Positions 10,020 to 18,958 of a stretch of DNA of 64,000 nt are shown here, one piece after another (the first letter of the stretch is position 1; every line of letters begins with the position of its first letter). This DNA comes from Hyphomicrobium sp. (GTDB taxonomy: Bacteria; Pseudomonadota; Alphaproteobacteria; Rhizobiales; Hyphomicrobiaceae). The stretch is taken from NCBI GenBank assembly GCA_022843145.1, contig JALHOF010000007.1:150402-214401 (forward strand), in the 5' to 3' direction. The translations under genes were made by a program, and so were the position numbers. The notes under the pieces were generated by a model. The model was not told where the DNA came from. It saw nothing but the letters and a program-made list of their open reading frames with translations, and did no database searches.

Positions 10020-10280
10020 CTACTCGGGATCGAAGGGTTCAGTGCCTTTTGGCGTGCCATCGGCTCCGAACGTGAGCTTTTCCACCTTGGCTTCAGCCTG
10101 CTTCAGCAGCCGATCGCAGTGATCCTTCAACGCCTCGCCACGTTCGTAGATGCTGATGCTTTCCTCGAGCTCGACGTCGCCCCGCTCCAGCCGGCCGACA
10201 ATCACTTCCAACTCCTTGAGCGCACGTTCAAAGGTCATGTCCTTGATATCCGGGTGATTTTTTACCGGCGCCTTGGTCAT
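10020..10280 (-). CDS. xseB: Exodeoxyribonuclease VII small subunit
   Basis: The small regulatory subunit of exonuclease VII, which degrades single-stranded DNA together with XseA (not in this window). The product has 86 residues, the usual family length, with the signature [20 protein letters not shown] followed by [18 protein letters not shown], two helices forming a coiled coil that binds XseA. The C-terminal tail ([19 protein letters not shown]) is typical of alphaproteobacterial forms. It lies 36 bases downstream of the deacetylase gene and is probably co-transcribed with it and with dxs. Confidence 0.95.
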   Translation of the reverse strand: MTKAPVKNHPDIKDMTFERALKELEVIVGRLERGDVELEESISIYERGEALKDHCDRLLKQAEAKVEKLTFGADGTPKGTEPFDPE

Positions 10281-10316
10281 GGCCCTACCTTTTTTGTACG
10301 TTCGATGGCTCTACTT

Positions 10317-11267
10317 CTAGGCACCAGCGTCCATCAGCGTCCGGACATGAACCGCGACCGACCGCGCCAGTGCCGTGAGGTCATACCCGCCTTCAAGCAT
10401 CGACACCACCCGCCCGCCACAATGGTTCTTCGCAACATTACAGATCTCCTCCGTCGCCCACAGGAAATCACCCTCGACGAGTCGCAGGCTTGCTAGTGGG
10501 TCAGCTTCATGAGCATCGAAACCAGCCGAAATGAGGATGATGTCGGGACTGAAATTGTGCAGCGACGGCAGAATACGCTCCTCGACCGCCTGACGGAATT
10601 TTTCGCCGCCGTCGCCCGGACGCAAGGGGGCATTCCAGACGTTGCCAACGCCGGCCTCGCTCAAGGCACCAGTGCCGGGATACAGCGGCATCTGATGCGT
10701 GGATGCGAAGTAGAGGTCCTTGTCCGACCAGAAGATGTCTTGCGTCCCGTTGCCATGATGGACGTCGAAATCGACGACCGCGATCCGCTCCGCGCCGTGC
10801 TTCTTGCGCGCGTACATCCCGGCGATCGCAACGTTGGAAAACAGGCAAAAGCCCATGGCCTTGTCGCTTTCGGCATGATGGCCGCAAGGCCGAACCTGGC
10901 AGAACGCGTTGTTGATGCCGTTGCCGTCCTCCATCACCGCATCGACCGCACGCAGGCCCGAACCGACCGCGCGGAGGGCGGCCTCCCAGGTGCCGGGCGA
11001 CATCACCGTATCGGGATCGAGACGGACCGATGGCGCACCCGGCGCAGGCCGCGCCCTCTTGATCGCGTCGAGATAGTGTTGCGGGTGTGACAGAAGGATC
11101 GCGTCTTCCACATCATCGCGTAGCGGCGCGGCCTCGCGGACGAGACCGTTGAAGATCTCGTGACCGAGCACGCGGTCGATCGCCCGCATCCGATCTGGCC
11201 GCTCTGGGTGGCCTTCGCCAGTGAGGTGGTCAACGAAGCAGGGGTGGGTCAGGAGCAATGTGGACAT
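10317..11267 (-). CDS. Histone-deacetylase-family (class II HDAC / acetylpolyamine amidohydrolase-like) hydrolase
   Basis: A zinc-dependent amidohydrolase acting on acetyl-lysine or acetylpolyamine-type substrates in the cytoplasm. The 316-residue product carries the HDAC core: HPERPDRMRAI near the N-terminus, PCGHHAESDKAMGFCLF (catalytic His pair), VVDFDVHHGNGTQDIFW (zinc Asp/His), a DILISAGFDAHEADPL-like segment (second zinc Asp) and SMLEGGYDL. The frame stays open far upstream, but homologous sequence begins at the ATG at 11267 (STLLLTHPCFVDHLTGEGH). It heads the series with xseB and dxs, a neighbourhood common in Rhizobiales. Confidence 0.93.
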   Translation of the reverse strand: MSTLLLTHPCFVDHLTGEGHPERPDRMRAIDRVLGHEIFNGLVREAAPLRDDVEDAILLSHPQHYLDAIKRARPAPGAPSVRLDPDTVMSPGTWEAALRAVGSGLRAVDAVMEDGNGINNAFCQVRPCGHHAESDKAMGFCLFSNVAIAGMYARKKHGAERIAVVDFDVHHGNGTQDIFWSDKDLYFASTHQMPLYPGTGALSEAGVGNVWNAPLRPGDGGEKFRQAVEERILPSLHNFSPDIILISAGFDAHEADPLASLRLVEGDFLWATEEICNVAKNHCGGRVVSMLEGGYDLTALARSVAVHVRTLMDAGA

Positions 11268-11326
11268 CAGGACAACTCGTCTGGGGTCTGCGCGGTGGAT
11301 TGCTGTGCAACGTTGGCCGCGCGCGG

Positions 11327-12208
11327 CTATTTCAGCATTGAGACGCTGGCGATCTTCACGCCCGGCGGTGGAACGCTGTCGGCGGGCACGAAAAAGTCGG
11401 GTGCCAGCGGCAGCGAGGGATCGACGCGATAACCTTCGAAATCGGTCACACCGCCTACCGAGTTTAGGAACGTGTCGTCGATCAGGAAGTTTCCGCTGAA
11501 GCTCCGGCTCGGCTGCGTAAAAATCAGATGTGCGGCATCGGCCAGAATATCCGGCGTCCGGCTCATGCGCATCAGCTTGTCGCCACCGAGGATATTCTTG
11601 ATGGCGGCTGTGGCGATCGTCGTCCGTGGCCAAAGTGCGTTGACCGCGACGCCGTCCTTCTTGAGTTCTTCTGCGAGGCCAAGCACGCACAAGCTCATGC
11701 CGTACTTGGCGATCGAATAGGCGACATGACCGGAAAACCACTGCGGCTTCATGTCGAGGGGTGGCGACATCATCAGAACGTGCGGGTTCGCCGACTTCTT
11801 GAGATGAGGCAGACACGCCTGCGTCGTAACGAACGTTCCGCGGGTGTTGATCCCAAACATGAGATCGAACCGTTTCGGATCGGTTTTTTCGATCGGTGTC
11901 AGCGAAATCGCGCTGGCGTTGTTGACGCAGATGTCGATACCGCCGAATTGTGCCGCGGCTTTTTCGACTGCCTCCGCGACCTGTGCCTCGTCTCGGATAT
12001 CGCACATCAGCGGCAGAGCGCGACCACCGGCCTTTTCAATCTCGGCCGCCGCTGTGTGGATGGTCCCTTCGAGTTTCGGATTGGGGTCGCTTGTCTTGGC
12101 AGCAATGGCAACGTTCGCACCATCGCGTGCCGCGCGCAGGGCGATGGCCAAGCCGATACCCCGGCTTGCGCCTGTGATGAAAAGCGTTTTCCCCTTGAGT
12201 GCGGTCAT
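11327..12208 (-). CDS. Short-chain dehydrogenase/reductase, HSDL2-like
   Basis: A 293-residue SDR oxidoreductase. The Rossmann motif TGASRGIGLAIALRAARDGA is at residues ~12-31, a CDIRDE acidic segment follows, then NNAS and the catalytic Tyr-Lys pair in the YSIAK motif (HVAYSIAKYGMSL). The long AKTSDPNPKLEGTIHTAAAE stretch and the PRTTIATAA segment match the hydroxysteroid dehydrogenase-like 2 branch, whose natural substrate in bacteria is unknown. Proximity to an enoyl-CoA hydratase and an acyl-CoA dehydrogenase on the same strand suggests a lipid or acyl-CoA role, but the spacing is wide. A C-terminal tail rich in proline ends in SVSMLK. Confidence 0.85.
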   Translation of the reverse strand: MTALKGKTLFITGASRGIGLAIALRAARDGANVAIAAKTSDPNPKLEGTIHTAAAEIEKAGGRALPLMCDIRDEAQVAEAVEKAAAQFGGIDICVNNASAISLTPIEKTDPKRFDLMFGINTRGTFVTTQACLPHLKKSANPHVLMMSPPLDMKPQWFSGHVAYSIAKYGMSLCVLGLAEELKKDGVAVNALWPRTTIATAAIKNILGGDKLMRMSRTPDILADAAHLIFTQPSRSFSGNFLIDDTFLNSVGGVTDFEGYRVDPSLPLAPDFFVPADSVPPPGVKIASVSMLK

Positions 12209-12287
12209 GCCCTGGCGTCTCCCTCGCGTATTTTCCCAAGCTTACGCGAGAAGCCGCCAGCCTGCCTACCCACCTCGCGCAAGGCGC

Positions 12288-13853
12288 TCATCCGGTGGCG
12301 GCGCTGCCCCGGGATTTGAAACGGCCGCCGATCCACTGGATCGCGCGCCAGGGAGCAGTGAATATCGCCCACAGTTGCATGGCCACCGTCGTCACGAAGG
12401 CCGGCACCCCGGTGAGCGGCAGAAATATCAGCACGAACGCCAAAAACTTGGCAATACGAGCCGCGTGATAGCCGACTGGACCGGCGTACTCCGAACGAAC
12501 CTCGGGCGGCCAGACCCTCGACCACCAGCCACGTGAGACACCGAGCCCCATCAACCCAGCGATCAGGGACGCGAGAAATCCGATCTGGAGTATCGACGGT
12601 ATGCCGGGGATCAACCTGAGATCGAGTTCGCGCTGGCGCTCCGCGCTGTTGGCGATCACGTCGACGGCGCTGGTGACGACATTGCCAGTGACATTCGACA
12701 CGGCATCCGTGAGCCAGTCGGCAAGCGGGCCGCTGATCGGCGCTGTGATGGGTTCACTCTTCGCAGCGCTCGGAATGGCCCGCAGCGCCGTCCGACCGTT
12801 CGACGACGACATCACCTCGACGGCGAGCGGCCCGCGTCCGGTCGCCAGTCCGTTGAGGAAGTCGGCGAACGACGCGCGCTTCAAGGCATCGTCGAGGCCA
12901 GCGACCTCGACCTTCTGCCAAAGCCAGTTGCGCCCGCCCGGCTGGCGCGGAGCGACCGACTGCAGCACGACGAGATTGACGTCCGAAGCGGCGGCCGCAC
13001 GCGCGATCTCATCCATCGGCAAGGATCGCTCGGCGCCGCTAGCAGGCCTGAAGAAAAGCTGTCCCGCCTCGATCCGGCCGCTGATGACGGCGGTTTGACC
13101 TTTCAGACCCGACAGCGCGCGAGAGAGCGAATTCGGGTCTATCGAGTCGACGAGCGCGCTCTTGGTCCCCGCATCGAAGCGCGGCAACCGCGTGAAGGCA
13201 TCCGGCCCGCCCGGCGTTAGCGAAAGGACACGCACCCGCGAGGCCTCGATCGGCCTCCCCAGCTGAAAGATCGCCTCCATCACCGCAGGCCGTTCAGTCA
13301 TAGGCACAACTACGTTCGGGCGAACTTCGGCAAAGACGAGTTCTGCATCGCCATTCGCGCGGCGGATCAGTGGGTAGCTGGTCTTCCCGATAACGACACG
13401 GAGCGACGCATCCGGAGGCAGATCCTTCAAGCGCGCACGCTGAACAAGGACGGACTCATCGGAGAGATGAAAGATGAGGCGTGTGCCAGGTGCAGCCTCT
13501 GGCGACAGAGCCGATGTCACGCGCGTCAATTCGTCGGGCGTTCCTGCGGTAAAGATATCTCCTGATCGATTGACGAATTGCCAGTGACCTTCATGCGTCG
13601 CATGCGCTGCAAGGGACACGCCAGCCGTGCCCTGCGGCAGGGACTGCACATGACGTGCTGCATCATCGAGCGAGCCGTGACCGAACTTGCCACTGAGCTT
13701 GCCGCCAGACTCGCCGGATTCGCGGACGAGCTTCGTAAACCAGTTCGCCCCCGCAGGCGGCGACGCGATCACGCTATCCAGCAGCACAACGAGAACAGCT
13801 AGGCCGAGCGCTGCCGGTCGCCAGACCGATCCTCCTTGCGCACACAACGTCAT
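12288..13853 (-). CDS. Uncharacterised membrane-anchored protein
   Basis: A 521-residue protein without a recognised family. It starts at the ATG at 13853 behind a good ribosome site (GAGGAAACAGCC). Residues ~14-35 form a signal peptide or anchor (ALGLAVLVVLLDSVIA), followed by a long soluble, probably periplasmic region of about 370 residues. The C-terminus has two or three membrane helices (LQIGFLASLIAGLMGLGV; AKFLAFVLIFLPLTGVPAF; VAMQLWAIFTAPW) and a basic tail. The soluble part contains repeated alpha/beta-like stretches but no catalytic motif I can name. It is co-oriented with the enoyl-CoA hydratase gene 28 bases upstream, so co-transcription is possible. Confidence 0.75.
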   Translation of the reverse strand: MTLCAQGGSVWRPAALGLAVLVVLLDSVIASPPAGANWFTKLVRESGESGGKLSGKFGHGSLDDAARHVQSLPQGTAGVSLAAHATHEGHWQFVNRSGDIFTAGTPDELTRVTSALSPEAAPGTRLIFHLSDESVLVQRARLKDLPPDASLRVVIGKTSYPLIRRANGDAELVFAEVRPNVVVPMTERPAVMEAIFQLGRPIEASRVRVLSLTPGGPDAFTRLPRFDAGTKSALVDSIDPNSLSRALSGLKGQTAVISGRIEAGQLFFRPASGAERSLPMDEIARAAAASDVNLVVLQSVAPRQPGGRNWLWQKVEVAGLDDALKRASFADFLNGLATGRGPLAVEVMSSSNGRTALRAIPSAAKSEPITAPISGPLADWLTDAVSNVTGNVVTSAVDVIANSAERQRELDLRLIPGIPSILQIGFLASLIAGLMGLGVSRGWWSRVWPPEVRSEYAGPVGYHAARIAKFLAFVLIFLPLTGVPAFVTTVAMQLWAIFTAPWRAIQWIGGRFKSRGSAATG

Positions 13854-13881
13854 GGCTGTTTCCTCATGCGTGGCGAAGCGG

Positions 13882-14673
13882 TCAAGTACCTTTCGACGCG
13901 CGGGCGCGGACAGCGGCAAAATCAGGCTTCCGCTTTTCGAGGAACGCGGTGAACGCCTCTTGGGCCTCGAGCGAAGCCAGCCGATCTCGGAACGCCTGTA
14001 CCTCGTGGTCCATGCGCTCGAGGCACGCGGTCATGTCGCCCCGCATCAGCCGCCGCGCCTCGCGGAGCGCCTCGGGCGGCTTCATTGCAAGCCGCCGCGC
14101 CGCCTTCATGACTGTTGGCTCGAGCAGGTCCTGTCCGACAACGGCGTTGATGATGCCCGCCTCCCGTGCGCGCTCCGCACTGAATGGCTCGCCGAGGACC
14201 AGCATCTCGAAAGCGCGAGCGTAGCCCATTCGCATCGGCATGAGCAGGCTCGATCCCGCCTCGGGTACGAGCCCGAGGTCGAGGAACGGCGTCGAGAATA
14301 CTGCTGTTGGCGCCGCGTAGACGAGGTCGCAGTGAAACAGAAGTGTCGTGCCGATGCCGACGGCGGGGCCATCGACGCCTGCCAGCATCGGCTTGGCGAC
14401 CAGCGGCAAGGTTCGAATGAATCGCTCCGTATCTTTCGACAGCCCGCCCTCGCCGCGCGAAGTGGCCAGGAAATCGGCGATGTCGTTGCCTGCCGAGAAG
14501 ATGCCCTCCGAGCCCAGGAAAACGTGCACACAAATGCTGGAGTCGGCGTCCCCCTTCAACAGGGCATCGGTGATCGACGCATACATGGACCCGGTCAGCG
14601 CGTTCTTTTTGGTTGCGCGCGTGAACCTGATCACTTGGACGCCGTCGACAGACGAAATTGAAATGTCGCTCAT
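13882..14673 (-). CDS. Enoyl-CoA hydratase/isomerase family protein
   Basis: Hydrates trans-2-enoyl-CoA or isomerises enoyl-CoA in fatty-acid or side-chain oxidation. The 263-residue crotonase fold shows ITFTRATKKNALTG-type beginnings, the oxyanion-hole segment (IFSAGNDIADF), and AGVDGPAVGIGTTLLFHCDLVYA with the second oxyanion Gly. At the usual glutamate sites of true hydratases the text reads LGLVPEAGSS, leaving one clear Glu. Isomerase or hydratase activity cannot be separated. The ATG at 14673 follows GAAGGAAG; a TTG at 14688 would overlap the upstream gene. The gap to the acyl-CoA dehydrogenase gene is 11 bases, so the two are an operon. Confidence 0.9.
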   Translation of the reverse strand: MSDISISSVDGVQVIRFTRATKKNALTGSMYASITDALLKGDADSSICVHVFLGSEGIFSAGNDIADFLATSRGEGGLSKDTERFIRTLPLVAKPMLAGVDGPAVGIGTTLLFHCDLVYAAPTAVFSTPFLDLGLVPEAGSSLLMPMRMGYARAFEMLVLGEPFSAERAREAGIINAVVGQDLLEPTVMKAARRLAMKPPEALREARRLMRGDMTACLERMDHEVQAFRDRLASLEAQEAFTAFLEKRKPDFAAVRARASKGT

Positions 14674-14684
14674 CTGCGCTTCCT

Positions 14685-16463
14685 TCAAACCGAGATGCGG
14701 TCGGGATCGACTCCGAGGATGGCTTCAGCGCCGCCGATGACCGTCTCGGCGAGGCCGGGGGCCGCAACGAGTAAGTTCTCGGCAAAAAACCGTGCGAGCG
14801 CGATGGCGTTGCCTCCATCGCCGCCGTCGCGGCTTTCGGCGAGCGCCGCACGCGCGAGATAGTGCTGACCAGCAGCCAGGCCGAACAGCCGTAGATAGGG
14901 CGTGGCGCCGGCGAGCGCGGATTCAGGCGAATTTTGCAGGTTCTGCGCCATAAACCCGGTCGCCGCGACCAAGGCGTCAACGGCTTCCGACAAGCGCTCG
15001 CCCATGCGACCGAACTCGGGACGGTTCGAGGCTTTGACCTCCATCGCCGTGTTCGCGATTTCACCGATATAGGCGGTCACGACAGTGCCGCCGTCGAGCG
15101 GCAGCTTGCGCATCACGAGGTCGATGGCCTGAATGCCGTTGGTGCCCTCGTAGATCGGCAGAATTCGCGCATCGCGATAATACTGCGCAGCTCCGGTTTC
15201 CTCGACGAAGCCCATTCCACCATGGATCTGCACGCCCATCGAGGCCACCTCGCAGCCGATGTCGGTCGAGAACGCCTTGGCGATGGGTGTCAAAAGCGCC
15301 GCCTTGTTCGCGGCCGCCTTCCGAATCTCATCGGTCGCGCCGCGGTGAGCGACGTCGATCTCACGGGCGGTCACGAGGCAGATCGAGCGCGCCGCCTGGG
15401 TGAGAGATTTCATCGTCAAAAGCGTGCGGCGAATGTCGGCGTGTTCGACGATCGCGCCCATCTCGCCGGGCTTCGATGTTGCCGTCCGGCCCTGCTTGCG
15501 GTCTTTCGCGTACACCACGGCGCGTTGCGTCGCGCGCTCGGCGACGGCGACACCTTGGATGCCGACCGCCAACCGTGCTGCATTCATCATGATGAACATG
15601 GTATTGAGACCGCGATTCTCCTGACCGACGAGATAGCCGACCGCGCCATCGGCCTCGCCGAACTTCATCACGCACGTCGGACTCGCGTGGATGCCGAGCT
15701 TGTGCTCCAGCCCGGCGCAGACGACATCGTTGCGGGCGCCGAGCGAGCCGTCCGAATTGACGAGGCGCTTCGGGACGAGGAACAGCGAGATACCGCGCGT
15801 ACCAACTGGAGCGTCGGGCAGACGAGCGAGAACCATATGCACGATATTGTCGGTCAATTCATGATCACCGTAGGTAATGAAAATCTTGGTGCCAAAAATG
15901 CGGTAGGTGCCGTCGGGCTGTTTGACCGCCTTGGAACGGATCGCCGCCAGATCTGACCCCGCCTGCGGCTCGGTCAGGTTCATTGTTCCGGTCCACTCGC
16001 CCGACACCATCTTCGGCAGATAGATGGCCTTCAATTCGTCGGAACCATCGGCGTGAAGGGCATCGATCGCGCCTTGCGTCAGCAGCGGACATAGTCCGAA
16101 CGACAGGTTGGTCGCGTTCCAGATCTCGCATGCCGCCATCGACAGGACACCGGGCAAACCCTGCCCGCCGTACTCTTCCGGGCAGGGCAGCGCACTCCAC
16201 CCGCCCTCGGCAAACTGACGGTAGGCTTCCTTCCAGCCGCTGGGTGTGTAGACCACGCCGTCCTTGAGCCGGGAGCCTTCCCGATCACCGTTCCAATTGA
16301 GCGGATCGAGCACTTCAGAGCCGAACTTTCCGGCTTCCTCGATGACCGCGCGGACGGTGTCTTCGTCGAGGCCCGCGTAAACGCCGTCGGCAATCAGACC
16401 GTCCAGATCGACCGCGGTTTTGAGCGCGCGCATGATGTCGTCGACTGGCACCTGGTAGGTCAT
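14685..16463 (-). CDS. Acyl-CoA dehydrogenase, large C-terminal-extended type
   Basis: FAD enzyme that oxidises acyl-CoA to enoyl-CoA, passing electrons to ETF. At 592 residues it belongs to the long subfamily (acyl-CoA dehydrogenase with an extra C-terminal domain, which includes DmdC-like enzymes) rather than the 380-residue type. It shows the N-terminal domain, the FAD/substrate motif MNLTEPQAGSDLAAIR, FITYGDHE, FLVPKRLV, and the C-domain stretch QIHGGMGFVEETGAAQYYRDARILPIYEGTNGIQ in pieces. The start is the ATG at 16463 (TYQVPVDDIMRALK). The downstream enoyl-CoA hydratase gene performs the next step of beta-oxidation. Confidence 0.92.
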   Translation of the reverse strand: MTYQVPVDDIMRALKTAVDLDGLIADGVYAGLDEDTVRAVIEEAGKFGSEVLDPLNWNGDREGSRLKDGVVYTPSGWKEAYRQFAEGGWSALPCPEEYGGQGLPGVLSMAACEIWNATNLSFGLCPLLTQGAIDALHADGSDELKAIYLPKMVSGEWTGTMNLTEPQAGSDLAAIRSKAVKQPDGTYRIFGTKIFITYGDHELTDNIVHMVLARLPDAPVGTRGISLFLVPKRLVNSDGSLGARNDVVCAGLEHKLGIHASPTCVMKFGEADGAVGYLVGQENRGLNTMFIMMNAARLAVGIQGVAVAERATQRAVVYAKDRKQGRTATSKPGEMGAIVEHADIRRTLLTMKSLTQAARSICLVTAREIDVAHRGATDEIRKAAANKAALLTPIAKAFSTDIGCEVASMGVQIHGGMGFVEETGAAQYYRDARILPIYEGTNGIQAIDLVMRKLPLDGGTVVTAYIGEIANTAMEVKASNRPEFGRMGERLSEAVDALVAATGFMAQNLQNSPESALAGATPYLRLFGLAAGQHYLARAALAESRDGGDGGNAIALARFFAENLLVAAPGLAETVIGGAEAILGVDPDRISV

Positions 16464-16629
16464 GGTCGTTTCCCTGGAGTTTCGCGCGGTTGTCTCGCTG
16501 CGGACGGCTTGAATGCGACGAGTGTAGGCCGAGTTGCGGGCGCGAGAAAGGCATGGGATGGAGAAGCCTGCCAGCGTCCGGGGTGATCGTGCCTGGACGG
16601 AGCGGCAAAGCAGGACCCGACATTCAGCC

Positions 16630-17631
16630 ATGACCTCGCGCATCTCAAAAGCCGATCCCGCAGCCATCGCCGCCGCGGCTGGACACCTTGCCGCGGGCCG
16701 TCTCGTCGCTTTCCCAACAGAGACCGTTTACGGGCTCGGCGCGGATGCCACGAATGGAAGGGCGGTCGCGCGGATCTTCGAAGCAAAGGGCCGCCCGAGC
16801 TTCAACCCACTCATCGTACATGTCCTCGACATCGCCGGCGCCGAGCGCCTGGCCGAGATGCCGCCTCTGGCGCGCCGGCTGGCGGCGACGTTCTGGCCCG
16901 GCCCGCTGACGCTGGTTTTGAGCCGCCGCGCGGATTGCCTGGCTTCGGACCTCGTTTCGGCAGGCCTCGACAGCATTGCCGTGCGTGCGCCCGACCACCC
17001 CGTCGCACGCGCCCTGATCGCTGCTGCTGGACAGCCGATCGCGGCACCATCCGCGAACCTATCCGGTCACGTGTCAGCCACCCGAGCCGAACATGTCGAG
17101 GCGGACCTTGGTGACAAACTGGCCATGATCCTCGATGCCGGTCCGGCGGCGTACGGGCTCGAATCGACCATTCTCGATGCGCGGAGTGATCCTGTCGTGC
17201 TGCTGCGCCCCGGAGCGATACCCGCCGATACCATTCAAGCGGCACTCGGGATCACCTTGGCCCGGCCGGCGTCCCATCCCGACGGATTGCATACGATAAA
17301 CGACGGATCTGAGGCACCTGATCCTGGGCCGTTTCACGCGCCCGGCCAGCTCGAAAGCCATTACGCACCCCGCGCGAAAGTACGGCTCGAAGCAACCCAT
17401 GTGGCAGAAGGCGAGGCCCTGCTGGCCTTCGGGATAGCCCCCATGAGCCGTGGGCCGGTGATCAATCTTTCGCCGGGCGGAAACCTGATCGAAGCAGCGG
17501 CCAATTTGTTCGCTGCCCTTCGCGCGCTCGATGCAACGGGTGCGGCGGCCATCGCGGTCATGCCGATCCCTCGCGGCGGACTGGGCGAAGCCATCAACGA
17601 CCGGCTGCGCCGTGCAGCCGTTGGCCGATAA
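16630..17631 (+). CDS. tsaC: L-threonylcarbamoyladenylate synthase (Sua5/YrdC type)
   Basis: Makes threonylcarbamoyl-AMP from threonine, bicarbonate and ATP for the t6A37 tRNA modification. The 333-residue length, with a YrdC domain (residues ~10-200) plus a C-terminal Sua5 domain, marks it as the long Sua5 form. Conserved segments: AFPTETVYGLGADA, KGRPSFNPLIVHV, a FWPGPLTLVL segment, SANLSGHVSAT and YGLESTILDA. In the C-part HAPGQLESHYAPRA is the linker motif. The ATG at 16630 is preferred over upstream in-frame codons. It is divergent from the acyl-CoA dehydrogenase gene. Confidence 0.93.
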   Translation: MTSRISKADPAAIAAAAGHLAAGRLVAFPTETVYGLGADATNGRAVARIFEAKGRPSFNPLIVHVLDIAGAERLAEMPPLARRLAATFWPGPLTLVLSRRADCLASDLVSAGLDSIAVRAPDHPVARALIAAAGQPIAAPSANLSGHVSATRAEHVEADLGDKLAMILDAGPAAYGLESTILDARSDPVVLLRPGAIPADTIQAALGITLARPASHPDGLHTINDGSEAPDPGPFHAPGQLESHYAPRAKVRLEATHVAEGEALLAFGIAPMSRGPVINLSPGGNLIEAAANLFAALRALDATGAAAIAVMPIPRGGLGEAINDRLRRAAVGR

Positions 17632-17792
17632 TCAGCGTCGCACCGCCGGGCTGTGGAGATGCGCCAGATTCGAAGCGCTCCGGGCGGGAGCAAGTGACTG
17701 TTTCTGGTCACATTTCAATCTGCGAATCATGCAACGATTCATGGTCTCTGGAGTTTTACTTCCGCAACGGTCGATCCGATGGGAGTCAATCC

Positions 17793-18074
17793 GTGGCCCA
17801 CGACCTACCCCGCGCCTTCGCGCCACCGACAATAGAATTGGCGCCGCTGGCTGCCCTTATTCCTGAATTGCGCGTTCGTTTGCGCCTTGCTGCGGACGTT
17901 ACGGACGACGCGATGTTGCGTGGACTTTCGGAAATCGCGGCGCTGAAGACAGGAGCGGAGCGCTGGCGAGCAGCGTTCAATTCGGAACTCGGGCGTCGGC
18001 TTGCCGCGCGCGGAACCGACCTTAATACAGCCCTCAACATCATTCTGGGCATCGTGCCTCAGCCACAACGCTGA
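17793..18074 (+). CDS. Small hypothetical protein
   Basis: A 93-residue soluble protein that I do not recognise. The preferred start is the GTG at 17793, which follows GGGAG (17781-17785) by 7 bases; the frame stays open to a GTG at 17694, but that part is poor in coding character. The sequence is mostly helical with regular Ala, Leu and Arg (LIPELRVRLRLAADVTDD; ERWRAAFNSELGRRL). No membrane segment or signal peptide is visible. It lies between tsaC and another unrecognised gene of the same direction. Confidence 0.45.
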   Translation: MAHDLPRAFAPPTIELAPLAALIPELRVRLRLAADVTDDAMLRGLSEIAALKTGAERWRAAFNSELGRRLAARGTDLNTALNIILGIVPQPQR

Positions 18075-18163
18075 CAAGCGCCGAATCGGGGCAGAACACG
18101 CTCAAACGATAGGCCCCGGTTCCAAAAGTTTTGCCCGCAACAAGGACTTTCGATCTCCATCTC

Positions 18164-18958
18164 ATGTCTATCCAGCCGCCAACAGATCTGAAAACAGCGG
18201 CGGCGCCGGCGCGGAACCGTGCGACGCCTACGCCGCCCGTCGTCTATCTGCTCGCCGATCATCTTGACGCTGTTCTTGCCCGTGGCGAAGATTTGTTGGC
18301 AAGTTCGTGGCGGCCCGACCGAACTGCGCGCTGTCCAGAGACAATTGCTAGTTATCAAGCCATGCAGCGGGACGTCATTCGCACGATTAGAACACACGAA
18401 TTGCTGCTGGTTTCGCGCGCTCTAAAGGCCCGAGAGCGGGCGCGGGAAATCGCGATCCTTGATCGGCGGTTTGCCCCATTGGCCCGCGTGTTCGCCGCAG
18501 CAACCTCTTCTCTCGAGGACGCGGCGCGGGAAGCTGGCGATCTGTCCGCCGAACAGTTCGATACCGGGGTCGGAATTCTCGCTTACATGCGTGGCCGCGG
18601 CATGGTCGCCCAAGATTCTGCTGCCTTCGACGATTGCGGTGCGATCGTTGTTTCGCCGAAATTTCTGGTCGCCCGGCGGATCGAACTCGAGATCATTCTT
18701 GATCTCGTCGCCACGTTTCTCGACACGATGGAACTGCATTTCGACATCTATCCAGACGTCGATGAAACGCCGGTCGATGAGTCATCAAAAGAGACCGCCG
18801 ACCATTCCGAGGGCTTCCAATGCGCCACTGATCTCGGTGACCGACCCGTGGCAACGACGGATGCCTCGCCACGGACGACCGCCGCATCGACGACGGGTTT
18901 GGCTTCCAACCCGTCGTCGAGCTTGATCGAGCGTCTCAGCTCCGTGCCGCAGCCCTGA
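18164..18958 (+). CDS. Hypothetical protein
   Basis: A 264-residue protein without recognisable family motifs. Residues 30-200 are helix-rich and charged (RTIRTHELLLVSRALKARER; DTGVGILAYMRGRGMVAQD; LEIILDLVATFLDTMELHF), and the last 60 residues are low-complexity with many Thr, Ser, Ala and Asp, probably disordered. The ATG at 18164 is used; a TTG at 18131 would add 11 residues. Its last 23 bases overlap the end of the convergent RlpA-like gene. Codon use is like its neighbours, which favours a real gene. Confidence 0.55.
   Translation: MSIQPPTDLKTAAAPARNRATPTPPVVYLLADHLDAVLARGEDLLASSWRPDRTARCPETIASYQAMQRDVIRTIRTHELLLVSRALKARERAREIAILDRRFAPLARVFAAATSSLEDAAREAGDLSAEQFDTGVGILAYMRGRGMVAQDSAAFDDCGAIVVSPKFLVARRIELEIILDLVATFLDTMELHFDIYPDVDETPVDESSKETADHSEGFQCATDLGDRPVATTDASPRTTAASTTGLASNPSSSLIERLSSVPQP

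Noticed and set aside
11268..12005. Upstream extension of the HDAC-like frame
   Set aside because: The region belongs to the SDR gene in another frame; deacetylase homology begins at the ATG at 11267.
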